From Narthecium ossifragum (Eukaryota > Streptophyta > Magnoliopsida > Dioscoreales > Nartheciaceae): DNA of 64,000 nucleotides. Shown here piece after piece: positions 10,646 through 22,016 of the stretch. The stretch is from NCBI GenBank assembly GCA_963920575.1, contig OY986965.1, positions 3,533,072-3,597,071 of the forward strand. Direction: 5' to 3'. Position 1 is the first letter of the stretch, and the number at the start of each line of letters is the position of its first letter. The notes under the pieces were generated by a model. The model searched no databases and was not told where the DNA came from. It was given only the letters and a program-made list of their open reading frames with translations. The position numbers and the translations under genes were made by a program.

Positions 10646-11470
10646 CTAAAATGTATAAATGCACCGTTTTTTTTTAAATACCGAAAATACCCTTTTGTTC
10701 TTTCTTCCTCTGGTGGTGGTGGTGCTGGCCACCGGCGGTGGGGTGCCCGGGGTGGGCGCGACGGTCGGCGAGGGCGAGCGAGAGTTCACCGGAGAGAGAG
10801 AGAGAGCGGACGAGAGAGAGAGAGAGAGAGGGAGGGAGAGAGGAGAGAGAACACGAGAGAGAGGGAGAGGCCGAGCGTCGTCTTCTTCCCCGGGCACGAC
10901 ACTGCGGCGCCACCCGCGGAGAGGTCGTTGGATGGTGGATCTTGAGGGTGGCGGCGCTGGGATCCAGGAGGAGTTCATCGGAGAAGGGGGAAATAGGAGG
11001 TGTCCGCATCCGGAAGAAGAGAGGGCTATGGGAGGAGCTATGGAGATGTCACGGGGACGCCGGATCTGGGTCTGGAAGGAGGTTTGGAGATCGAGGGTGG
11101 TGGTATTGGTAAGTGGCAGCGCCGGAGTCCGGAGAAAGATGCAGGCCGTCGGGGTTCGTCGGAAAGAGAAGAGGGTTCCAAGGTCGGGATGGTGTGAGGG
11201 GTTCAGATCCGGTCGCTGCGACGGGCCTCGGCGAGGGTGGATCTTGAGAGGTGGCGGCGTCGAGATCCGGGAGGAGTTCACCGGAGAAGAAGGGGGAAAT
11301 AGGAGGCGGCGTCGGAGTCCGGAGGAGGATGAAGGACGTCGGGGCTCGAAACTTGGCCAGAAGCATTGTCATTTTTGTTGTTTGTTTGGTGTTGAAATGG
11401 AAACAGAATCCAATGACTTTTTCAATTTTTGTGTTTGTTTTGCGATGGAATGGGGGATATGATCACCCCT
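10646..11470. repeat. GA-rich low-complexity region with imperfect 90-base direct repeat
   Basis: GAGAGA tracts fill 10792-10870. A unit of about 85-90 bases starting GGTGGATCTTGAG is present at about 10932-11015 and again, diverged, at about 11238-11330, both including GGAGGAGTTCA and GGGGGAAATAGGAGG. Fragments of the same unit (GCCGGAGTCCGGAGAAAG) lie between them. Several overlapping long frames result on both strands because of the composition; none looks like a protein. Confidence 0.55.
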
Positions 11471-12520
11471 GAATGCTAGTGGTGAGAATACCATCATGTA
11501 TTCCGATTTTGATATTTATTAAACTTTTTATGACATTAATAATATAATATAATTGTGATATTTGGATATCTATGTTGATAAAAATTTAATAACATATATC
11601 TTTCACTTCGGAATTTCTTTGTTTTTTAATTTTTTTTGTTTTTGTAATCATATTTGATGTTGGAGCAGGAAATTTATTGACCAAATTATTTTTTCATTCG
11701 ATAATGGTAATCAATTTTATTGACGAAACATTTAAGTTCTGAATACGTAAGATGATGTTAATCAAAATTATAACACCCATGTACATCGCGTATTAAAAAA
11801 TAAGCCAACAATTCAGATGATAACAGCATGAACAATCCCAATTAATAAACCAACAATTCAGATGATAGCATTCAATTACATGCCAATTACTTGCAAAAAA
11901 ACTATGTTGATGAAAATATGATATAATTGTTATATTTGAATATCTATGTTGATGAAAATATAATAATTGTCATATTTAGATATTAGAGAAGGAATTTTAT
12001 TGGCCAAGCTATTTCTTTCTATCCAAATCACGACGAAGACATTGATTCCAAGTAAAAGTAGGTTATATATTACACACAACTACATAATTAAGCAATACTA
12101 TACACAGACATGTGGCCTTATGCCCTTGTTCATAATCAGTAGCATTTTTAGTGACTGTTTGGCATGACTCTGGGCGAAGGCTTCAGCATTTGAGTGTGAC
12201 AAGGGTCCACATGTGAAGCACCAAACCTATGTTACCACAAATAGATGACAGCATATCATGAACAGAGAACATCCAAAGAAAGCAGCTTAGATATTTGACA
12301 AAGCATCTAAAATTAATGCAAAAACATGCAAGAAGGGATCTTGTTCTACAGTGTATCAAAATAGTTGATCACTATTAGGAATAGCAATGAAGAAAATGCA
12401 ATACAGACATCAGGTAAAGTATTGCATCACTCATGAACATTTGACAAACTTTTACCAACTGCAGAACTATGAGCAAGTAAAAAAGAATGAAACAACAGAA
12501 TGTGAATTTCATGAAACTAG
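11471..12520. other. AT-rich intergenic DNA with short direct repeats
   Basis: No gene is seen. A segment containing ATATCTATGTTGATGAAAA occurs in related form near 11564, 11904 and 11941, and AACAATTCAGATGATA is duplicated at 11808 and 11850. Confidence 0.4.
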
Positions 12521-13318
12521 CTGAGACAAGACCATCTGGGGTCCATCGCATCCACAGCACCTTTTGAGTAATGAAAGTGTCTGGGGCTCATCTCATCAAG
12601 AGAAAGGACCATCTATTGATGTAAAATGCACATTTCGAAACACAAACATACAGTTGTCATAGTTTTTGCCCAAACGGAGACTAATCAATTGTCCACATTG
12701 CAAGTGCACGATGTGTCACTTTAGTCACTTGATTTACAGTGTTCACCAAAGCAAACCTTGGCAATCGAATTACAAAACTCAAGAGATTTATCAGACCCTT
12801 TTAACCAACTCCAGAAACTTAACTTGGATGATTGACTTATCTGATGCATATAAAAAGTAGAAGACATGGCATTCATCATGGTATTAGCACAATCCCTTTA
12901 AGGAAATGCAACAGCCAATAGTGAGTTACCGCTTACAAAAGGTCCAACACCAAGAAAACACAAAGAATGATTTGATTTATGGTTTTTGTTTTCCTTATAT
13001 CCTTCCACATGTAAAAACACTCTTACGGTACTTCATGGACAAAATCACATCATAGACAATGCATAAGCATAACAATTCCTTACATAATAAACAAAACTAG
13101 CATGCTGAGATTAGGCTAGATGTAACTCTACCACTGGTATCATTAGAACAGCCTTGTTGAACAATCGGTGCTGTATTTATCAAGCTGAGTACATCCAGAG
13201 ATCGAGACCCCTCATGGCAATTGGCACGCTTACTACTTGTATCTGGATAGCTCTCTTGTCCAGGAGCTTGCTGTTGACGTTTCCTCTGCTCAAAGTACTG
13301 CTTTTGCCTTTGATACAT
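12521..13318 (-). CDS. Partial gene of unknown function, two candidate exons
   Basis: The better exon (about 13118-13318, minus) reads QKQYFEQRKRQQQ and continues through DTSSKRANCHEGSRSLDVLS into a Ser/Asn-rich tail. The Gln/Arg-rich start followed by SLDVLSLIN looks like conserved plant protein rather than random sequence. A possible acceptor lies at CAAAG just before it and a possible donor at GTAGAG near 13127. A second candidate (about 12598 down to 12521) would read LDEMSPRHFHYSKGAVDAMD and is weaker. I cannot name the family or find the start exon. A further segment at 13541-13590 (minus), SLDEDIISPESQNII, may belong upstream, but no acceptor is evident. This may be a real gene with missing exons or a remnant. 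Confidence 0.35.
12660..12860. other. Open frame with Cys cluster, probably chance
   Basis: A 64-codon frame on the plus strand contains CPHCKCTMCHFSH near its start. There is no supporting domain, splice context or homologue that I recognise, and it falls in the intron between the two candidate exons of the minus-strand gene. Confidence 0.1.
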
Positions 13319-13823
13319 TATCATAGTAAGATTGGGTGTAAAAATGTGGTGTACATCGGCTAGCATACGATAATTGAGTCACATTGAGCAATGTAATTCA
13401 GTGAAAGAGAAAAAATGCAAATGAAGATTAAAATAGAAAGGGGCCATAGATAGGGTGCTAATCACCAGAGACATACAAAGAAACATGGTAGAGAATTGAA
13501 GGAGTAAAAAGAGATACAGATAATACCTATTATGTTTTGACTTTCTGGACTGATGATATCCTCATCCAACGAGAAAAAACATGTCACATAGGTAAAAAGG
13601 TTAGTTCCAAGCTCAAAACCCTCTTCACCTCACATTTACTTGGAATCAATGTCTTCGTCGTGGTAGTCTCTTCACCTACTCTCACTCTCTCGCCGATCCA
13701 GATCTACTCAAACCCTCTTCAACTCAGCTTAGATCCATAGCCCGGCCGCCATGCTCCGCCGATTTTCGTCGCCGTCCGCCGCCAGCGGAGCTTAGTGCTG
13801 CCGCTCCCCCCCTTTTGGGATAA

Positions 13824-13988
13824 ATGGGCTCCTCCCACTCCTCCCAACCCTCCCGCGACGAAGACGACGACGATGATGACGAGGGTGAGGAAGAGGACGA
13901 GCATGATCAGGAGCGAGAGGAGGAGCTGGAGAGGACTAGGAGGAGGAGAAGGGGGTCATCAGATGCTAGGGTTCTCCGTGTGGGATAA
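13824..13988 (+). CDS. Possible small acidic protein or first exon (54 aa)
   Basis: An ATG in a GC-rich leader opens MGSSHSSQPS, then an Asp/Glu run, then an Arg-rich stretch (ERTRRRRRGSSDARV), and stops at TAA (13986-13988). MGSS at the start would suit N-myristoylation. A GT within DAR|V could be a donor, making this a first exon whose downstream part was displaced by the MITE relic that begins right after it. It lies head-to-head with the unknown minus-strand gene. Function unknown. Confidence 0.25.
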   Translation: MGSSHSSQPSRDEDDDDDDEGEEEDEHDQEREEELERTRRRRRGSSDARVLRVG

Positions 13989-13989
13989 G

Positions 13990-14226
13990 AGAGTGTTGGA
14001 AAGTTATTCAATGTTGGAAAAGAATTGGTTGGAAAATTTGGTTGGAAAATGTTTATGGCCACAATTTGGCAAGAAACATTTGGCTGGAATTGAAGGTTTT
14101 GGAAAGGTTTTGGAATGGGCCTGGAATGGAATGAAGTCCATTCCAGTGAAACAAACACCTCAACTGTTGAAATGCCATTCCATTCCAGCCATTCCAGCCA
14201 GTTTTTCAGGGAAACAAACACCCCCT
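13990..14226. repeat. MITE relic (TGTTTGTTTCCC end)
   Basis: The right edge, GGGAAACAAACACCCCCTAA, has the look of a terminal repeat (complement TTAGGGGGTGTTTGTTTCCC). The interior consists of GGAATGGAATG and TTGGTTGGAAAA repeats in opposing orientations. The left terminus is not well preserved. Confidence 0.4.
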
Positions 14227-14929
14227 AAGTACAACATAGATTACTCTGCAACCAAGGTCTTTTATGGTACCAATATGCATGGCATCCCTCTTCATTTTAT
14301 TTAGCTAAGACTAAGAGGACCATTTACCAACAGTGACCTTTTTGTCTTTTGATCACGACACCCACAACCACAAGTGTTATGCAATCAAACTAGACTTCGT
14401 AGAAGAAAAAGCTATTGACAACACCAATCAACAGAACCATTCAAGTTGCAATTCAACCTTGTTGCATGTCACCAAAAACATAGAAGTTCCAACCTAGTAC
14501 TTCCAATTGGATAAAGACAACTGCAGAATTCCTTGTTGAATAAAACCGAACAAAACATGCACAATCTTATTCCCAATCCAGCACTTCCAAAACTCATAAG
14601 TTGTGATGTGAAAGAGTGGACTGCCGGAGAAAGGTCTGGCTTCAAGAAATCAACCTTATAAATAAAAAACATGACCATATAAGGGTGCAGAATCACCCAG
14701 CACGTAATCGTAAATAAAAACCATCTACCATAAGGAAAGAGAAACTAGTGTATATATATATATATATATTATAAATAGAAGCTGTTGGGTGATAACATGA
14801 CCATCACAAAAACGAAGTCGCAGTCATACGTTGAGAGATAAAAGACCATAAACGATATTAAAAAAAAAACTTAGATGGCATTAACTAAGAACACTCAAAC
14901 AGATGGACAAGCGTGCTCCAACATCAGCA
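14227..14929. other. Intergenic, TA microsatellite
   Basis: No gene is seen. (TA)n occupies about 14751-14770. The part just below 14929 is the 3' flank of the small membrane-protein gene. Confidence 0.5.
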
Positions 14930-15974
14930 TCAGGCCTCATTGCCACAAGCTTGACACCTCCATTTGCGAGACTGCAAATCTTCGATCTTCGCCTCAAGTT
15001 TATCCATTTGTTTCATTCGATCAGTAATAATTCCTCCAGTATACCACCCAATAGCCATTCCTGCTATCGTTATAGCTACCTTTTCAGGATCTACATCTGC
15101 ATAGAGAAAAAAAAGTGCGAAAGTTGTCATGCAAATTCGCAGTTCATAACATCAGGATAAGAAAAGGGGCAAAAAAAAATGAAGACCTCTCAGCCAAAAA
15201 CCAAGAGTAGATCCCTTTGTAAGTAAATCCCGCTAACGACAGCTACATAGGATAATTGAGATGATACAGCTTTTCATCCATACTCCCAGATCAAACAGAT
15301 GGTTTTGGGGTGAAAAATAACTTCTTTCAGTGGCAAAAATCTAAAACAATAAATCTACTGACGAATAGAGGAATAATAGAAGTCGTCTAAGCCATTATGC
15401 ATGCCAAAATCAAAAAGTAATAATAACCCCTTATTGAGAAAGCTACAGGATCTGCATAGAGATAAAATTTGTACAGTTGTTAACCCGTTATTAACAAAGC
15501 TATATCTACAGGATCTATGCATGCATAGAGAAAAGGGATATGCACAGTTGTCATACAAATTCTCAGTTCATAACAACAGGATAAAAAGAAGGGAAAAGGA
15601 AGACCTTTCAGCCAAAAAATACCAAGCATACTTCTCTTTGTAAGTAAATCCCGCTAACGACAATCAAAATAGCGTAATTGAGATGATATAGCCATACTCA
15701 CCTTTCATACGATACGCCCACATCAAACCGATGGTTCCTTTTAGTAGCATAAATCTACAAACATAAATCTACTCGTGCAACATAGGGGAAAAATATGAAA
15801 AGAACATATGTAATACAGAATAAGAAGAACAAAAAAATCCTACAAGATGAAGCCTTTTGCAATTATTCATGCCAAATCCAGAAGCTTATAATGCAAGCAA
15901 AATCGCAGAAGGAAAAAGCTATGCCAACCTTTTATCCCAGTACGCGACAAGAAGCGCATAAGCGTCGCCGACAT
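14930..15974 (-). CDS. Small conserved membrane protein, 82 aa, three exons
   Basis: The gene is rebuilt from splice signals: exon 1 15929-15974 (46 bases), exon 2 15702-15737 (36), exon 3 14930-15096 (167), all joined in phase 1 with GT-AG introns (donors GTTGGC and GTGAGT, acceptors AG). Their sum, 249 bases, gives 82 codons and a stop. The protein starts MSATLMRFLSRTGIK, has exon 2 as TIGLMWAYRMK, then a hydrophobic helix (VAITIAGMAIGWYTGG), a charged coiled region (DRMKQMDKLEAKIEDL) and a C-terminus with CQACGNEA. The basic, Ser/Arg start and single helix would suit an organelle membrane protein, but that is inference. The family is not one I can name. The 36-base exon makes it easy to miss by automatic annotation. 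Confidence 0.7.
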
Positions 15975-16179
15975 CCTGGAGGATGCAAGACACCGCCCGC
16001 CGGAGAAGAAGACGGAGAGAGAGAGGGCCAGAAGAGGCGAGAGACGGTAAAAGAGGAAGTAGGGCATGAGATCTCCTCTTTCATGTGAGTTATCGAATAC
16101 CAGTATACCACCACTCCTACTCGGGTTTGTGCCCGAATAACACCAGCCCGCTTCCGTCTTTTATGAATCGTGATATTCA

Positions 16180-16200
16180 CACTGGCCTAATCAGCCGGTG
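16180..16200 (+). repeat. Left 21-bp border repeat of the 8-kb block
   Basis: This copy contains GGCCTAATCAGCCGGTG and is followed at once by TTTTACACC. The same 21 bases, with two C/T differences, stand in the same orientation at 24197-24217. The unit itself can fold as a stem (CACYGGC with GCCRGTG) around a CTAATCA loop. Confidence 0.75.
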
Positions 16201-17344
16201 TTTTACACCAAACCCATGTGTCCTCAATTTTTTATTATATGACTGCCACATAAGGCTTTCATGTAAGCTTGGATGCATTCAAATACTGAAGCCATGTGAT
16301 TTCACTCATTTCCCCATTCCGCGCTTGGTCTTCTCCTGAGCCAGAGAAGAAGCGCAGCTCCTCTCCTCCCCGGCACACGTCAACGAGAACGGCCCGATCC
16401 GCCCCACCTCACCCCCCACCCCACCGCACGGACGGCGCCTCTCCCGTCGAAGTTGTCGGCGACTCTCCCTCCTTACGTTCTCATCGTAGACTCCATCTCC
16501 ATGCACTCAGTCTTTTTCGACATCGGCTTTTGTCCTTCTTCTCCGGTGACGGCTGTGGGTGTGGGAGATTCGGAAGCTTTTCCGGCGATCTTGGAGGCTA
16601 TCTTACGTTTAAGCTAGATCTGTGGATTAGGTCATTTGTTCTTTGATTTCTTTTTGCTATATGATACTTCTAGGGTTGTTTGATTACGGATCTAAGTTTC
16701 GTTGGATTTTATTGGGATTTAAGCTGGATTTTATGCAAGTTTCCTTCCGGATTTTTGTCGAAACTCTGCTTTCATCTGAACAGCCGCATTCTAGCTTGTT
16801 TCTTGATTCTTACGTGCATGATCTCATTTGATCAAAAACAAGACAGTTATAGATCCGTGGATCTACTTTCAAATCCACCCGGTTTCATAATTTTTAGAGT
16901 TTTTTACAATTTGTGGTGATTTTTCTTCGAATCTGCGACAAGACAGCAATTAGTGATTTTGATTAGTGAATTTCGGGAAGATTAGCCATTAAATCAATTC
17001 AATTCTTGGGCTGCATGTTCTTAGCATGCTAATCTACACCTGCGCAAGTTTAATTTGAAATCTGACATCGTTTGGACGTCGAATTGCAAAGATTTCATCA
17101 CCTCTAATTATAGTTACTGTAGTAATCCGGGATTTAGTTCTTTAGTGGATTTTCGAAGATTAACGTGTTTGATTCTTCGGGATTCAAACAATTAGGGTTC
17201 CTAGTGACATCTAGGATTAGCTTGCTCCTTTTGGGTGTTTTATAGATGGCTAATTGCTTATTTTGACACTAGTTGATGGGTTGAGTCTTGGAGGTGTAAT
17301 GCAATGCACTGTTGCTTTGACACTAGTTGATGGGTTGAGATTTA

Positions 17345-17768
17345 ATTATAGCGTGAATGAGGTCTCCTTTGACGAAGAAGAATATGAAGTTATTCGAGTT
17401 TTTCATGTTGTATTTGAGTCTGCAAATAGAAAGGTTTTTTACATGTGTCGCTTGTTCGAACACCGAGGTATCTTATGCTGTCCGCGGACTAAGAGACTAC
17501 AGTTAGCGGTGGAGAAGGCTATCAAGATAGCAAGGCAAAGGGAGCAGAAGCAAAATATACTATGTGTATATTAAGAATGTACAATTAGCATATTAACTTG
17601 CATGTGGAAAGTAATGAGTAAACTCTAATTGTCGTGCAGGAACAACCTACGTGCTTGGGCCCGGTCCCTAAGCAAGGTAGCAAAATCAATGCTAATGGGG
17701 ATTCTAATGTTGAAGCATATATAGAACCGGTCGTGCCTAGTACACAAGAAAGCATAAATGTATTGTAA
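17345..17768 (+). pseudogene. FAR1/FRS-related (MULE transposase-derived) fragment
   Basis: The first part encodes FDEEEYEVIRVFHVVFES, then CRLFEHRGILCC, which resembles the SWIM zinc-finger region of FAR1-related proteins (usually CxC...F...GILCRH). One Cys of the CxC pair and the final His are absent. KRLQLAVEKAIKIARQREQ follows. A second exon, 17640-17768, after a TCGTGCAG acceptor, adds a hydrophilic tail (EQPTCLGPVPKQGSK) and a stop. FAR1-type proteins are transcription factors descended from Mutator transposases. The DNA-binding and transposase-core parts are missing here. Confidence 0.6.
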
Positions 17769-17868
17769 TTCATTGTGTGATTGTGCCAGAGTGACTGTTA
17801 TTGTGTGATTGTGCCTATGGTATTGTGCGATTGTACTGACATGATACTTGATTGTTTGTCTCTTGCAG

Positions 17869-18049
17869 TCCCTGATGCTTGTAACATCTTTGAACCCTGT
17901 TAGTTCACATCCTATTCTTTTCCCCTCTATTTGATGGTCTTATTTGAAACAATATCCTGACATGGCATTTTAATTATTTTCAGAAAATTAGCTATGATAA
18001 GGCTGCAGTTGTGGCCAAGAAAGCTCATAAAGAAGGAACTAGCATAAAG
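17869..18049 (+). pseudogene. Fumarase fragment: two consecutive C-terminal exons
   Basis: Exon 17869-17898, after TCTTGCAG, reads SLMLVTSLNP. Exon 17984-18049, after ATTTTCAG and before GTGAGA, reads KISYDKAAVVAKKAHKEGTS plus two residues. These match the C-terminal part of class II fumarate hydratase, the TCA-cycle enzyme that interconverts fumarate and malate in the mitochondrion. The exons before them and the last exon (which in the family ends in the PEKMIG region) are not found nearby. It therefore looks like a gene piece that was captured with its introns, not a retrocopy. Three copies of the 22-bp minisatellite unit stand just before it (17778-17840). Confidence 0.75.
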
Positions 18050-18099
18050 GTGAGAATGAAATCGAGCAATACTTTCAGTTATCATTCGATGTCTGTACC

Positions 18100-18870
18100 A
18101 GTCTGAAAGTGCACACGGGGAGGTAGCTGCAAGTGCAGCGGTTAGTCAGGGACGTGGCGGCACAGCTTTCCGTAGACGTGGTGGAAGAGGCATGTGAAGG
18201 AGTGATTCCATCCCAAACTTTTTGGTCGCTTCAGATAATTAGGGTTTTGGAGCTAGAAAATGTTACTTATCAAGAGTTTCCCTTGCAAGTTTTGGTGAGC
18301 TTGTCAATTGTAGTTCTGAAAGCAGAAATGTCAAAAACCTGACTGAAAGGATGGTGCATGTACATATGTTTACCTACGAATGCTAGCAACATTCAACATA
18401 TTCTTCTCGGAATTTTGTAGTTTTAATCTTCGTTTTGACGTAGACCGAATATGGATGCCAGACTACAAAGGATTTGTAAGACTAACACCATATGTTGTAA
18501 TGCATGGTTTTATATGCTTGTTGATGATAAATCTACTAAGCATGTTTGTTTAATGTAAATCCATTGGATTTGATCACATGCCACCAGGCCTGGGTTTGAC
18601 GAGGTACAAACCAAGATGGTTGCAAACCTGTCCTATTATTTTATGCGTTCTCAGCGTGGAGATGGAAACATCAATGGCAATATACACAATTGAGCGCATA
18701 TTCGTTGCCTATATTGTAAGATTGTGCCTATATTTTTGCACGAATGAGTTATACGGGGATACATACTGATGCATGGCATCCACCTTGAGCGCAAAATGAA
18801 ATTAATAAGATTAAACGAAGACGTAGCACTCCTTCAGCTAATCTAAAAGTTAAAATATGTTGGTTGCTTA
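18100..18870. other. Unassigned DNA, one possible RGG-like exon
   Basis: A frame at about 18103-18201 reads VAASAAVSQGRGGTAFRRRG and then stops. The GRGG/RRRGG pattern suggests an RNA-binding tail, possibly another captured exon, but no splice site or family can be fixed. Nothing else is seen up to the minisatellite. A segment ending ACTCCTTCAGCTAATCTAAAAG near 18850 recurs near 21035. Confidence 0.25.
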
Positions 18871-20125
18871 CATTGTGCGATTGTACGTATAGTATTGTAC
18901 GATTGTGCCTATGCGACTATGGTATTGTGCGATTATGCCTAAGTTATTGTCTACAGATGTTCCTATGGTATTGTGTGATTGTATGAATGATATTGTGCGA
19001 TTGTACCTATGATATTCTGTGATTGTACGTATGGTATTGTCCGATTATGCTGTTGATTGATATTGTGCGATTGTGCCTGTGACTATGTTATTGTGCGATT
19101 GTGTCTCTGGTATTGTGCGATTGTACCTATGGTATTCTGCGATTGTACCTATGCTATTGTGCAATTGTACCTATGGTATTGTGCGATTGTGCCTGTGACT
19201 ATTATTGTGCGATTGTGCTTATGGTATTGTGCGATTATGCCTATGGTATTGTGCGATTGTGCCTGTGACTATGTTATTGTGCAATTGTCCTTATGGTATT
19301 GTGAGATTGTACCTTTGATATTGTGCGATTGTACCTATGGTATTTTGCGATTGTGCCTGTGACTGTTATTGCGCGATTGTGCTTATGGAATTGTGCGATT
19401 GTACCTATAGTATTGTGTGATTGTGCCTGTGACTGTTATTGTGTGATTGTGCTTATGGTATTGTGTGATTATACCTATGGTATTGTGTGATTGTGCTTAT
19501 GACTATGTTATTGTGCGATTGTGCCTTTGGTATTGTGCGATTATACCTTTGATATTATGCGATTGTACCTATGGTATTGTGCGATTGTGCCTGTGACTGT
19601 TATTGTGCGATTGTGCTTATGGTATTGTGCGATTGTACCTATGGTATTGTGCGATTGTGCATGTGACTATGTTATTGTGTCATTGTGCCTCTGGTATTGT
19701 GCGATTGTATCTATGATATTGTGCGATTGTACCTATGGTATTGTGCGATTGTACCTATGGTATTGTGCGATTGTGCCAGTGACTGGTAATTGTGCGATTG
19801 TGCTTATGGTATTGTGCGATTGTGCTTATGTTATTGTGCGATTGTGCTTATGGTATTGTGCGATTATGCCTATAGTATTGTGCAATTGTGTCTATGTGTA
19901 TGGTATTGTATGATTGTGCCTAACTATGGTATTGTGCGATTGTATTTATGGTATTGTGCGATTGTACCTATGGTATTGTGCGATTGTGCCAGAGTAACTG
20001 TTATTGTGCGATTGTGTCAATGGTATTGTGCGATTGTGCCTGTGTTTTTGCGCGAAAGAGTTCTCTGTTCATGGAGCGCGTATTGGTTGCTTATATTGTG
20101 TGATTGTGCTTATGTTTTTGCATAA
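18870..20125 (+). repeat. 22-bp minisatellite, about 50 units
   Basis: The unit is close to TATTGTGCGATTGTACCTAT plus GG, repeated with C/T changes. Some longer units have an inserted GTGACTAT. Three further copies sit apart at 17778-17840. Since 22 is not a multiple of three, the frame rotates and each plus-strand frame spells a 22-residue periodic peptide rich in Cys, Ile, Val and Leu. Stops are rare, which makes long frames at 19057-19362, 19521-19913 and 19790-20125. These are read as a by-product of the repeat. Confidence 0.9.
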
Positions 20126-20129
20126 CAGA

Positions 20130-21313
20130 CAATTTCCCCTAGAATACATGACATCCATTCAAAATAGCTAAATGAATCAACATGACAAATAAGCGGAGAT
20201 CTATTAATAAGCGAACAAATTCAGCTAAATTGATGACAACTTAAAGCTTATTAATATTGAAGGCAAACATAAGCGGAGATCCATTAAAGATAGCTAATAG
20301 CTTATTACAGGACAGATAAGACAATTTCTCATAGGATGACAAAGCAACATTAATGATAAGCTCTTCCAACAACTCACATTGTCGGGCGATAATTATTCAA
20401 ACAAGTGGTTGCTTATTTTAGTAAAAATAAGTATTCACCTCCATTCAAGCTTAATTATGTACATTTGTTGTGTTCACTCCAAACAAGAGAAGCATAGAAT
20501 TGAGACGCAGCGACACTGCTAGCGAAAAATTCACAGCTACTATAACATTGAATTTGAATAGAAGAAGTTGATTTCCTCACTTGCAGCTAGACTAAACTAC
20601 TCAAATTCTTCTAAGGCCTTCACAGGTGCCAGGCTGCAACGGTCTATCAACTTCCATCCTTTGCATCTCTAAGTTTCATGATATGAAGGTCACAAATAAT
20701 CCGATTGACATGTCAGCAGAAAAGTAGTCAGTAAATTGGCAACAAAAATATTCACAAATGGCAGTTTCATTACTTATAGTTGCACTGGTGCAGCTGAAGC
20801 TACAAGCTGAAATTGTCCAGGCACCTTCATCAATCCACTATACAGCAAGGGTGAAATAAATTTAAATTTTAGTGCTAATTTGAACTAGAAAAATACGACA
20901 GAGATCAATGTATTGCTACCCAATGAAGTAATGGCATGATGACGACTGATTTATACATCAAGTACAAATGTTATTTATTTCTTCGCGAGAAAGTTGTACA
21001 TTTTTGTTCGATTGTAGAACTCCTTCAGCTACTCTAAAAGTTATAGTATGTTGTTAAGACCTGCCTCCAAAATCCAACCAATTCACTTCACATTGTCTAC
21101 ATGTTGATTGACATCCTTAGCTGCTCGTGCTCGTCCGATGAGGCATCACCTCATTCCCATCCTTAACATTGCCGATCATTAACTGTGAATTACTGACATG
21201 CCAGTCTATCTTGTTCTTCAAATATCTTTGTCAGAAATTATAAACATTCTACACAACACATGGTTCCTTCGAGTTCCAGAGTCCTACTGAAAGTGAACAA
21301 GGAAACTATGTAC
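20130..21313. other. AT-rich part of the 8-kb block, no clear gene
   Basis: No exon was recognised. A minus-strand stretch near 20776-20840 reads GLMKVPGQFQLVASAAPVQL and then stops; it could be the last exon of another captured gene, but I cannot identify it. Confidence 0.35.
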
Positions 21314-22016
21314 CTACAACGTTGGTCAGAAGAAGTAGTCATTTGCATTGTTTCGCCCGTAACCAAATGTTCCACAACAGCAGCCAGCAATGTGACAACC
21401 TGCCAGCACACCATTGCTTATAGCAATACGAGTTAAACAACAAAGAGGGGAAAAAATCAGTCAGTGAACAAAAGATATCGTTTGCGAAGTAAATTATCAT
21501 ATAGCCAACCCATCACGATTAAGTTGCATGCATATACTAAAGCATACAAGAAGCTCTACGACAGACACTCTTTGTTATTTTCCATCTAAAATCATAACCT
21601 AGAAAAAACCAATTCCTCCACATATCGTATAAATCAATCCAACATAGGATACCAAACTAAAAAAAGAAGACTACAAATTGGATTTCTTTCACACCGTGTC
21701 AAATTGTCACACACCAGCTCCTCACATGCTATAAAACGAAAGATAGGAGACCAGAAATGACACACAGAGCTATAAGAGAAGTGGAGCTAGTTCTACTGCC
21801 CACTAAGTCTTAGGCGGCTTATGTAAGCCTATCGACAGCGATCACCTAATTTGCGACCGTCTCTGAATTTGAGTCTTCAACAATCTCTAAACTAGTAGAG
21901 AATATCTTTAATAACCATGAATGAAAGTTATCACATTTAGAAACCTCTGTATTCTTCAGTGAAGCAAGTGCCACATAAGCTCTAGAAAGTAGAAAATCCC
22001 CATCCAACACAGCAAG
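21314..22016 (-). pseudogene. Solanesyl (polyprenyl) diphosphate synthase fragment, two exons
   Basis: The first exon (21945-22016), after a TATGCAG acceptor, reads LAVLDGDFLLSRAYVALASL and ends KNTE. The next (21314-21399), after TGGCAG and before GTACAT, reads VVTLLAAVVEHLVTGETMQM and ends near DQRC. They join in frame and match the middle of plant solanesyl diphosphate synthases, which build the side chain of ubiquinone and plastoquinone. The two Asp-rich substrate motifs of the family (DDVLD before, and a second after) are in exons not found on either side. The piece keeps its intron, so it is a DNA-level capture. Orientation is opposite to the other captured pieces. Confidence 0.75.

Noticed and set aside
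10646..11462. Overlapping long frames on both strands (up to 267 codons)
   Set aside because: Low-complexity GA/GC-rich DNA gives open frames in several phases; no protein-like pattern.
19057..20125. Three long plus-strand frames of Cys-rich repeats
   Set aside because: They arise from a 22-bp minisatellite whose unit lacks stops in rotation; no start context or domain.
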